5,729 nucleotides of DNA, taken from Candidatus Neomicrothrix sp. UBA881 (lineage in GTDB: Bacteria > Actinomycetota > Acidimicrobiia > Acidimicrobiales > MedAcidi-G1). The notes under the pieces were generated by a model. The model did no database searches. It saw only the letters and a program-made list of their open reading frames with translations, and was not told where the DNA came from. The first letter of the stretch is position 1. The number at the start of each line of letters is the position of its first letter. The stretch is taken from contig DBFL01000085.1 of NCBI GenBank assembly GCA_002294285.1, positions 1 to 5,729 of the forward strand, given 5' to 3'. This document shows positions 1 through 5,729 of this stretch, piece by piece. Position numbers and translations under genes: made by a program.

Positions 1-1120
1 TAGTTACAGCAATTTCACCTTCCATTTTTGCCAAAGCTGCCCCCAAGCAGTAGTGAACCCCGCTACCGAAAGAGACATGTCTGGAAGCGTCTTCTCTCCT
101 AACATCAAGTTCATGTGCAGTTTCACCCCAGAATCTAGGATCTCTATTAGCACTTCCCAAAGCAGTTAAAACTATCTCTCCCGCTTTAACCTGCATTTCC
201 GACAGTTCGACATCTTCCAAAAGTTGTCTCCCTGAATTCTGCACCGGGCTGTCGAAGCGTAAAAGTTCATCAACCATTGTTTCATCAACTGAAGGATCAT
301 TTAAGACTAATTGAAATTGATCAGGATTATTAATAAGCGAATGGGTTCCATTTCCAATTAAGTTCACCGTTGTTTCATGACCAGCTACAAAAAGGAGACT
401 AATCATTGAAAGGAGTTCCGGTTCAGTAAGACCCTCTCCGCCTTCTTCAACTGCAATTAAGTCAGAAAGTAAATCGTCCCCTGGCTTGTTTCTCTTCCAT
501 GCAAGAGCCTCTGTTAGATATTCGTTTAACTGTGATCCACCCCAGATAGCTTCGTCAACCTGTTCGGGAGTGATGTTTGGTTCAAGAGTTTGAACCAAAG
601 TTTGTGACCATTCTCTGACATTTAGCATGTCGGCGTCTGGAAGGCCCAGCATGGAATGTATAACAACAAAAGGAACAACAAAGGCAAAATCCTTAATTAG
701 GTCGACTTCTTTTTTCTCTGCTAACTGAACGAGTAAATCATCCACGATTTCAGTTGTGAGATGACGCATTTTCTCAATACCTCTAGGTGTGAAAGTTCTC
801 TGAACTAGTTTGCGAAGACGTGTGTGTTCAGGAGGGTCGAGCATAAGTATTGATGGAGGTCGATCCATGGAATGTTCCTGCAGTTTTTTTATATGTTCAG
901 GTATTTCAATTCCAGCGCGGTCACGTTCAACAGAGGTGTTTGGGTTTCTCAAAACTTCAAACACGTCATCGAAACGAGTTACAACAAGATTACCGAAAGG
1001 GGTCCGATGGACAGGGTCCTTATCACGTAACAGTTCATAGTGAGGGTAAGGGTTAATCAGGAAATCTGGATCGAAAGGGTTCCATGAAGGGTTTGAATCA
1101 ATTCCATCATTTGTATCCAT
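1..1120 (-). CDS. Cytochrome P450, bacterial soluble type (C-terminus cut by window edge)
   Basis: This is a heme-thiolate monooxygenase that would insert one oxygen atom from O2 into an organic substrate in the cytoplasm, using electrons from a ferredoxin or similar partner. The reading frame is open from the ATG at 1120 to the window edge, giving 373 residues. Bacterial P450s are usually about 400 residues, so roughly the last 30 are missing. Hallmarks in order are: an N-terminal NPYPHYELLR segment (about 23-32); a C-helix DPPEHTRLRK (95-104); the I-helix oxygen-activation motif AGHETT (246-251); the K-helix ExxR as ELLR (285-288); and the heme loop FGSGVHYCLG (351-360) with Cys358 as the axial ligand. 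There is no membrane anchor. It starts 23 bases after the flavin oxidoreductase stop, so the two are probably co-transcribed. No redox partner gene is visible. The family call is firm, but the substrate and CYP subfamily cannot be told from sequence alone. Confidence 0.96.
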   Translation of the reverse strand, partial: MDTNDGIDSNPSWNPFDPDFLINPYPHYELLRDKDPVHRTPFGNLVVTRFDDVFEVLRNPNTSVERDRAGIEIPEHIKKLQEHSMDRPPSILMLDPPEHTRLRKLVQRTFTPRGIEKMRHLTTEIVDDLLVQLAEKKEVDLIKDFAFVVPFVVIHSMLGLPDADMLNVREWSQTLVQTLEPNITPEQVDEAIWGGSQLNEYLTEALAWKRNKPGDDLLSDLIAVEEGGEGLTEPELLSMISLLFVAGHETTVNLIGNGTHSLINNPDQFQLVLNDPSVDETMVDELLRFDSPVQNSGRQLLEDVELSEMQVKAGEIVLTALGSANRDPRFWGETAHELDVRREDASRHVSFGSGVHYCLGAALAKMEGEIAVT

Positions 1121-1127
1121 ATTATTT

Positions 1128-1132
1128 ACCTC
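1128..1132 (-). promoter_or_regulatory. Ribosome binding site of the P450 gene
   Basis: GAGGT on the minus strand lies 7 bases upstream of the ATG at 1120. This is good Shine-Dalgarno spacing and supports that start codon. It sits inside the 23-base gap after the upstream gene, so it gives the P450 its own translation start within the operon. Confidence 0.65.
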
Positions 1133-1143
1133 AAGTAGTTAAC

Positions 1144-3267
1144 TTAGAGAAGATTACCCACCCTGTTTCCTGAGTTTATAGCTCCTTGGATGTATCCAAT
1201 ACTCTCAGCGTCACCAATTATGTGAGTTTCAATCCCCGACTCTAGAAATTGTTCAAACATTGTTCGATTTGTTTCGATTCCCTCCGCAAGAATCACTGAG
1301 TCTGCAGGGATCTCAAATTCATTTCCATCTTTACTGAAAACCACTGTGTTTTCTTTAATCTCAATTACTTCAGCGTTGTTGTGTAATTTAACGCCGGACA
1401 GGGAGATTTGATGGAGAGTCCTCCATCTTCGCGGATGTGCCATTTCGGTTGCCATAACAGGTCCATTTTCTATCACTGTGACAGTTCGATTCCTTTCGGC
1501 AAGGAAATGTGACACTTCCATCCCAACCAAGCCTCCACCAATAACAACTACGTTTCTACCAATTGGCATCCAGAATTTTGATAGTTTTCTGATTTTCCGC
1601 ATGTCTTTGAGTAATCCAAGTTTCTGCGCGGTCCACAGAATTATTTGATTTAGTTTCTTAATTTCCTGAGGTATTTTAGAAGTTCTGGTTTTTTGCAAAA
1701 GTGACCTTAATTGATCTCTTGTTAAGACATGTTTAAGTTCGGAACCTTTGAGACTACTCTTTGAAGCACCTGAACCTGTAGCAATTACAACTACATCTGG
1801 GCTGAGAGACATTATTGAATCTGTATCAGCGACAAACCCCTTTTTTATAAGTACTTCACTATCTTTCAGTACTGTTTCGAACCAATTGATCAGTTCGCCA
1901 TTTTTTGGAGTGGTTAGTGAAGAAAATAGAGTTGTTCCTCCCAAACTCTCCATTTTTTCAAGCAGGGTTACTTCGTGACCTCGGTTTGAAGCCACTCGCG
2001 CACACTCCAAGCCAGCAGGACCTGCCCCGACAATGACGACATTTTTTGACCTTTTGGCGTTTTCAATTTTTGTATCGTAGTTACCTAAACGTGCGTTGAC
2101 GGCACAGACCGGTTCACCATTCCAAAAGTTTTGAGCAACGCAAACGAAACAATTTATACACGGACGGATTTTTTCAGGCTCCCTGTTGATCAGATGATTC
2201 GGTAGTTCAGAATCAGCAAGCAATTGCCTCCCCATTGCCACAAATTCACAGACATTATTCGAAATAAGTTCTTCTGCATCTTCAGGTTCTATCCGACCAA
2301 CGGCAATTACCGGAATGTTGATTACAGATTGAATCCTTCCAGCAAACTCAGAGTATTGACATTTCTCCCAAGGTAAAGGACCATCGGTAAAGCCAACCCC
2401 AGTTCCGGATGATGAAATAGCAGAAACATGAATTGCATCTGCTCCGGATTTTTCAGCAATAATTGCGGTTGCTGAAGCCTCCTCGACAGTTATTCCATTT
2501 TCAATTCCGTATTCTTGACCATCTATTCTCACGACAATCGCGAAGTCGGAACCGCAGTTTTCTCTAATTTTCTTAATTATTTGACTTAATAATTTTGTTC
2601 TATTTTCGTGTGACCCACCCCACTCGTCGCTCCTTCTATTCCAGGCTTTTGAAAGAAAAGTTGAAATTAGGTATCCATGAGCAGCATGGATTTCAATACC
2701 GTCAAGATTCGATTTTTTTATTCTTAATGCCGCATCGACGAATGCGTCGATGATTTCTTCTAATTCTTCTGAAGAAGCTTCCTTAAAGTTAGGTAATTTT
2801 CCACCTGTAAGGGTTGCCATTTTCAACAATTCTTCATCAGTAGTATTGATAGCCATGCCTAGAGTGTCAAAAGAAGGAATTGGGATTGAAGGAACAAGAA
2901 CGGAAACATCTCGAGAAATGTCAAGTCCAGAAATTCTTCCGTGGTGACAAGCTTGAACAATCATATGTGCATCGTGCTTGTGAACCCTTTCTGCAAGTTG
3001 GGTAAGCCCCGGTATTGCTAGGTCGCTTGAAAGAGAAGGTTGATGCTTGGATGTTGCACCATCTGGCCATTTGACCGCTGAAGTTTCAAGAATTAATAAG
3101 CCTGCTCCACCCTTTGCTCTGTCCTCGTAATGTTGGAGTGTTTTTTCAGTAATCAAACCATCTTCGTTGCAATTATTTTGATCCATGGCAGGCATGACGA
3201 TGCGATTACGTAATCGCATTGCACCTATAGTTCCTTGAGATAGCAGTTTGGGAAATTCTTTCCGCAT
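1144..3267 (-). CDS. Old Yellow Enzyme-family FMN/[4Fe-4S]/FAD oxidoreductase (2,4-dienoyl-CoA reductase / trimethylamine dehydrogenase-like)
   Basis: This 707-residue protein has the full architecture of NADH:flavin oxidoreductases related to FadH, enoate reductases and trimethylamine dehydrogenase (TMADH). An FMN TIM barrel fills about residues 5-355. It starts in the usual way (FPKLLSQGTIGAMRLRNRIV), then shows HAAHGYL (194-200), NRRSDEWGGSHENR (210-223) and AVGRI (322-326). An iron-sulfur cluster motif follows with Cys370, 373, 376 and 388. The C-terminal half has a dinucleotide motif GAGPAG (414-419), a second one GGGLVG (577-582) for NAD(P)H, and a closing IIGDAES segment (683-689). The family reduces activated C=C bonds with NAD(P)H or oxidatively demethylates amines. 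The HxxH pair resembles ene-reductases such as YqjM more than the Tyr-x-x-His of TMADH, so reduction of an enone or enoyl substrate is my first guess. The start at 3267 fits the family N-terminus, although only a weak AGGT lies directly against it. The gene follows the metF-like stop after 52 bases and precedes the P450 by 23. The exact substrate is unknown. Confidence 0.9.
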   Translation of the reverse strand: MRKEFPKLLSQGTIGAMRLRNRIVMPAMDQNNCNEDGLITEKTLQHYEDRAKGGAGLLILETSAVKWPDGATSKHQPSLSSDLAIPGLTQLAERVHKHDAHMIVQACHHGRISGLDISRDVSVLVPSIPIPSFDTLGMAINTTDEELLKMATLTGGKLPNFKEASSEELEEIIDAFVDAALRIKKSNLDGIEIHAAHGYLISTFLSKAWNRRSDEWGGSHENRTKLLSQIIKKIRENCGSDFAIVVRIDGQEYGIENGITVEEASATAIIAEKSGADAIHVSAISSSGTGVGFTDGPLPWEKCQYSEFAGRIQSVINIPVIAVGRIEPEDAEELISNNVCEFVAMGRQLLADSELPNHLINREPEKIRPCINCFVCVAQNFWNGEPVCAVNARLGNYDTKIENAKRSKNVVIVGAGPAGLECARVASNRGHEVTLLEKMESLGGTTLFSSLTTPKNGELINWFETVLKDSEVLIKKGFVADTDSIMSLSPDVVVIATGSGASKSSLKGSELKHVLTRDQLRSLLQKTRTSKIPQEIKKLNQIILWTAQKLGLLKDMRKIRKLSKFWMPIGRNVVVIGGGLVGMEVSHFLAERNRTVTVIENGPVMATEMAHPRRWRTLHQISLSGVKLHNNAEVIEIKENTVVFSKDGNEFEIPADSVILAEGIETNRTMFEQFLESGIETHIIGDAESIGYIQGAINSGNRVGNLL

Positions 3268-3288
3268 ACCTAATTTTTGCGTATCCGA

Positions 3289-3300
3289 GGCGTGAACGCC
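3289..3300. repeat. Short inverted repeat in the metF-oxidoreductase gap
   Basis: The sequence is a perfect palindrome with 5-base arms (ggcgt / acgcc) around 2 bases, or 4-base arms around a tetraloop. It lies in the 52-base gap, about 20 bases ahead of the oxidoreductase start, and would form a small GC-rich hairpin in the transcript. No T-run follows it on the minus strand, so it is not a standard terminator. It could slow ribosomes, mark RNA processing, or be chance. Confidence 0.35.
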
Positions 3301-3319
3301 ACTTAGCGGGTCATCAAAA

Positions 3320-4192
3320 TTAAATTAAACGACTAATTGCTTTTGTTCGCCAATTAACAGTTGAGTCAATTGCATTAAATGTGAAGCAATGGACTCCTGA
3401 AATATTTAATTCGTCTGCACGACTAGAAATTGGAGCAATTAATTTGTTTGGGTTGTAACCACGAGGTGAAAGTAGTTTGAAAACTGATTTTCGATTCTTT
3501 TTTAGGTAACGAGTGGAAATGCCTACTCCTAAGCGAAGAGAAATGTTAATCAACTTTTTCATATCCACAACTCCTGGTACACCTAGATGGCAAGGAAGGG
3601 TTACTCCAGATTTTCTACAATTCTCTAACCAGTCAGAGATTGTTTCTGTTTCGAAACACATCTGTGTTGCCATATAGCCATTTAGGTTGCTTTCATATAT
3701 CATTTCTTGTTTTTTGATTAAAGCTTCTGAAAGCGCCTCAGGCGGTATCGAAGGGTGTCCATCTGGATATGAACCAATACCAATAGTTTTGATTGTTGGA
3801 TTTTTGTCCAAAAATGAATTGAGTAAACCAGGGGCATCATTGAAAGGTCCACGTTGATCAGCATCTCCACCGATAATAAAGACAGTTTCTATTCCAAGTG
3901 TTTCTATCCGTTTAACAATACGAGTGACATGTTCTTCACTTTCAACCATACGAGCTGCAAAATGGGGAATTGTATTGTGTCCTTTTGAGAGAAATTTTTC
4001 ACAAAGTTCAAGTGTTGCTTCAATATCTTTTGCAGGTGAGCATGTTATTGAAATAGTTGATGCTTGTGGAAGAAATTCTGCCTGTTCATGAACGTTTTTT
4101 AAAGGAATCAACTCATAGGTCATTTCATCTATGAGTCTGAGTTGGATGGATTTCCTTTCACGTCCATTATTCGATTTCTGATTTGATCCCAT
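3320..4192 (-). CDS. metF: Methylenetetrahydrofolate reductase (MetF) family protein
   Basis: This 290-residue FAD-dependent TIM-barrel protein is expected to interconvert 5,10-methylene-THF and 5-methyl-THF in the cytoplasm. Family landmarks, matched by eye to E. coli MetF and numbered from the chosen start, are: YELIPLK (about 26-32), standing for the FEFFPP strand with its catalytic Glu; FIIGGD (about 100-105), standing for the flavin-contacting Asp in LRGD; SYPDGHP, like AYPEVHP; ATQMCFE, like ITQFFFD; and a late GVPGVV segment like IPGIL. The length is normal for a bacterial MetF. The chosen ATG at 4192 comes one base after the fhs stop codon (TGAAATG), which suggests termination-reinitiation coupling. 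A longer frame exists from a TTG at 4228 but would overlap fhs by 35 bases. A shorter start at 4123 would leave almost nothing before the first strand. The sequence is fairly divergent from MetF of methionine synthesis, and its place beside fhs and catabolic genes suggests it may run as a methyl-THF oxidase. That direction is inference. Confidence 0.85.
   Translation of the reverse strand: MGSNQKSNNGRERKSIQLRLIDEMTYELIPLKNVHEQAEFLPQASTISITCSPAKDIEATLELCEKFLSKGHNTIPHFAARMVESEEHVTRIVKRIETLGIETVFIIGGDADQRGPFNDAPGLLNSFLDKNPTIKTIGIGSYPDGHPSIPPEALSEALIKKQEMIYESNLNGYMATQMCFETETISDWLENCRKSGVTLPCHLGVPGVVDMKKLINISLRLGVGISTRYLKKNRKSVFKLLSPRGYNPNKLIAPISSRADELNISGVHCFTFNAIDSTVNWRTKAISRLI
3324..3353 (-). 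promoter_or_regulatory. Weak candidate internal promoter ahead of the oxidoreductase
   Basis: On the minus strand, TTGGCG (3353-3348) and TTTAAT (3329-3324) are separated by 18 bases. They match the sigma-70 consensus at 4 of 6 and 5 of 6 positions. The site overlaps the last codons of the metF-like gene and would give a leader of about 50 bases before the oxidoreductase ATG. In AT-rich DNA such matches are common by chance, so this is only a candidate. Confidence 0.2.
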
Positions 4193-4193
4193 T

Positions 4194-5729
4194 TCAGCTG
4201 AGTCCAACGATCTGGCCGTTTTCGTCAATATCTATTCCAGCGGCTGCCGGAGACTTCCCTAAACCTGGCATTGTGCGCATTTCACCACAGATTGGATAAA
4301 CGAAACCGGCTCCTACTGAAGCCCTTACTTCTCTTACTGGCAGTGTCCATCCGCTGGGGGCACCTTTTAGAGAAGCGTCTGAAGAAATAGACAGATGTGT
4401 TTTAGCTATACATACCGGAAGGTTGCCAAAACCATTTTCAGTGTATGAATCGATCTGTTTAGATGCGACAGATGAAAACTCGACGTTTTCTGCACCATAA
4501 ACTTTAGTTGCTACAGTTCTGATTTTTTCCTTAATATCCATTTCATCGGGATAGAGGACTGAGAAACTAGTACTTTCTTCAGTGGCTTCTGCGACAACTT
4601 CTGCTAGTTCTCTTGCACCTGCGCCGCCTTCTGAAAAATGGTTAGTTACTGCGCATCGTGCCCCGTTCTCACTAGCTATTTCAGCTATTGCCGCTAAGTC
4701 GGCATCATGGTCTTCAGGAAAGCGGTTGATGGCAACCACGGGACTAACTCCGTGAATCCGGACGTTTTCGATTTGTTTTCTAAGGTTCGCGCCACCTTCA
4801 TGCACTTCGTCAGGATTTTCAGCTAAGAGTGCTTCAGGTAACGGTTTGCCGGCTACTATCCGATGATTTCCCGAGTGTGCTTTAAGACCTCTAACCGTCG
4901 CAACTAGCACAGCGGCATCGGGTGCCATTCCTGAGTATCGGCATTTGATGTTAAAGAAACGCTCTGCTCCCATATCTGCTCCAAAACCAGCTTCAGTTAA
5001 AAGGAAATCTCCTGTATGTATACCTATTTGGTCTGCGATTATTGATGAATTTCCAGTTGCGATATTTCCAAATGGTCCGCAATGTACAAGAGCAGGTGTT
5101 CCTTCAAGCGTTTGCATTAAATTTGGTTTTATTGCCTCTTTTAAGAGAACTGTCATAGCTCCTGCGACTTCGATGTCCTCAGCCGTAATCGGATTCATTT
5201 CTTTGTCATACCCAACGACTATTCGACCCATCCTTTTTCTTAAATCTTCTAGTGAAGTGCATAAAGCTAATGCTGCCATTACTTCAGAAGCAGCTGTAAT
5301 GTCGAATCCGGTTTCGCGTGGAATGCCGTCTAAACGGCCACCTAGTCCGATCGTTGTATTTCTTAACGATCGATCATTTATATCCATTACACGCCTCCAT
5401 GTAATGTTGTGGATGTCAAGACCAAGATCGTTGCCATGAAAGAGATGGGAGTCCAGCATTGCTGAGCACATATTATGTGCAGCTGTAACAGCGTGCATGT
5501 CACCCGTTAGATGCAAATTAAAAAGCTCCATTGGCACGACTTGTGCATAGCCACCACCCGCAGCTCCACCCTTAATTCCGAAGGTAGGACCAAGTGATGG
5601 TTGACGTATAGCAATAGTTGCACGTTTTCCAATATGGGAGAACCCTTGTCCAAGTCCAACAGTTGTTGTTGTCTTACCTTCCCCCAAGGGTGTTGGCGTT
5701 ATAGCTGTAACAACCACATATTTTGCTTT
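4194..5729 (-). CDS. fhs: Formate-tetrahydrofolate ligase (10-formyl-THF synthetase), N-terminus cut by window edge
   Basis: This enzyme makes 10-formyl-THF from formate, THF and ATP, and can run in reverse to yield formate and ATP. It is a cytosolic enzyme. The frame runs open to the window end, giving 511 visible residues. The family is usually about 555, so roughly 45-50 N-terminal residues lie outside. A GTG at 5717 encodes a strand residue directly before VVTAITPTP and is not the true start. Counting from the first visible codon, the ATP loop GEGKTTTT is at about 16-23, the first family signature GIKGGAAGGGY at 51-61, and the second, VATVRGLKAHSG, at 276-287. The C-terminus is complete and typical, with MPGLGKSPAAAGIDID and IVGLS before TGA. 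All core motifs look intact, so the enzyme should be active. It is the first visible gene of the run and is followed one base later by the metF-like gene. Confidence 0.97.
   Translation of the reverse strand, partial: KAKYVVVTAITPTPLGEGKTTTTVGLGQGFSHIGKRATIAIRQPSLGPTFGIKGGAAGGGYAQVVPMELFNLHLTGDMHAVTAAHNMCSAMLDSHLFHGNDLGLDIHNITWRRVMDINDRSLRNTTIGLGGRLDGIPRETGFDITAASEVMAALALCTSLEDLRKRMGRIVVGYDKEMNPITAEDIEVAGAMTVLLKEAIKPNLMQTLEGTPALVHCGPFGNIATGNSSIIADQIGIHTGDFLLTEAGFGADMGAERFFNIKCRYSGMAPDAAVLVATVRGLKAHSGNHRIVAGKPLPEALLAENPDEVHEGGANLRKQIENVRIHGVSPVVAINRFPEDHDADLAAIAEIASENGARCAVTNHFSEGGAGARELAEVVAEATEESTSFSVLYPDEMDIKEKIRTVATKVYGAENVEFSSVASKQIDSYTENGFGNLPVCIAKTHLSISSDASLKGAPSGWTLPVREVRASVGAGFVYPICGEMRTMPGLGKSPAAAGIDIDENGQIVGLS

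Noticed and set aside
810..1056. Two overlapping plus-strand open frames (76 and 68 codons)
   Set aside because: Both are antisense to the P450 N-terminal half, which has clear family motifs; neither translation resembles a protein.
1748..2947. Short plus-strand open frames at 1748-1978 and 2750-2947
   Set aside because: They are antisense to conserved parts of the oxidoreductase and have no independent support.
1144..3267. Naming the flavoenzyme fadH
   Set aside because: The architecture matches, but the cysteine spacing differs and the FadH catalytic histidine has no clear counterpart, so a specific symbol would be overclaiming.
3289..3300. Hairpin as an intrinsic terminator
   Set aside because: The stem is only 4-5 pairs, and the minus-strand sequence after it has A-rich rather than T-rich bases.
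4193..4228. TTG at 4228 as the start of the metF-like gene
   Set aside because: It is a rare start codon without a convincing ribosome binding site and would overlap fhs by 35 bases; the ATG at 4192 sits right after the fhs stop.
4945..5439. Plus-strand open frame of 164 codons
   Set aside because: It lies entirely antisense to the well-conserved fhs coding sequence, and its translation is low-complexity-like with no recognisable domain; it is a shadow of the fhs codon pattern.
5715..5717. GTG at 5717 as the true start of fhs
   Set aside because: The frame stays open to the window edge (Lys-Ala-Lys-Tyr precede it), and the family has about 50 more residues before the VVTAITPTP strand.
1..5729. 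CRISPR array, insertion sequence, tRNA/rRNA or phage signature
   Set aside because: No direct-repeat series, transposase motifs, terminal repeats or RNA gene sequence were seen; nearly every base is in the four coding genes.

Overview
The window is about 5.7 kb of densely packed bacterial DNA. Four protein genes, all on the minus strand, fill nearly all of it. In transcription order (high to low coordinate) they are: a formate-tetrahydrofolate ligase (fhs, N-terminus beyond the window end), a methylenetetrahydrofolate reductase family protein (metF-like), a two-part flavin/iron-sulfur oxidoreductase of the Old Yellow Enzyme / 2,4-dienoyl-CoA reductase / trimethylamine dehydrogenase superfamily, and a bacterial class I cytochrome P450 (C-terminus beyond the window start). 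The intergenic gaps are only 1, 52 and 23 bases, which looks like one operon. I saw no RNA genes, mobile elements, CRISPR arrays or long repeats.

The base composition is moderately AT-rich. A soluble P450 next to a long flavin oxidoreductase and folate C1 genes, packed this tightly, would fit a streamlined environmental bacterium, perhaps a marine actinobacterium (Acidimicrobiia-like). That placement is a guess from gene content and protein style. No marker gene here fixes the taxonomy.

Functionally, the first two genes handle C1 units on tetrahydrofolate. Fhs interconverts formate plus ATP with 10-formyl-THF. MetF-type enzymes interconvert methylene-THF and methyl-THF. The last two genes encode oxidoreductases that act on organic substrates. 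fhs and metF next to catabolic oxidoreductases is known from demethylation loci, for example the ligM/metF/ligH region for lignin-derived methoxyaromatics in Sphingobium. A reasonable but unproven reading is that the P450 and/or the flavoenzyme attack a methylated or unsaturated substrate, and the folate genes recover or dispose of the released C1 unit. The alternative is that the folate genes and the P450/flavoenzyme pair are only neighbours.

The most interesting points are this gene combination and the flavoenzyme itself. It has an HxxH pair of the kind used by ene-reductases, a first-three-cysteine spacing like that of trimethylamine dehydrogenase, no visible match to the FadH catalytic histidine, an enlarged loop in the barrel, and a basic/hydrophobic linker before the second nucleotide-binding motif.
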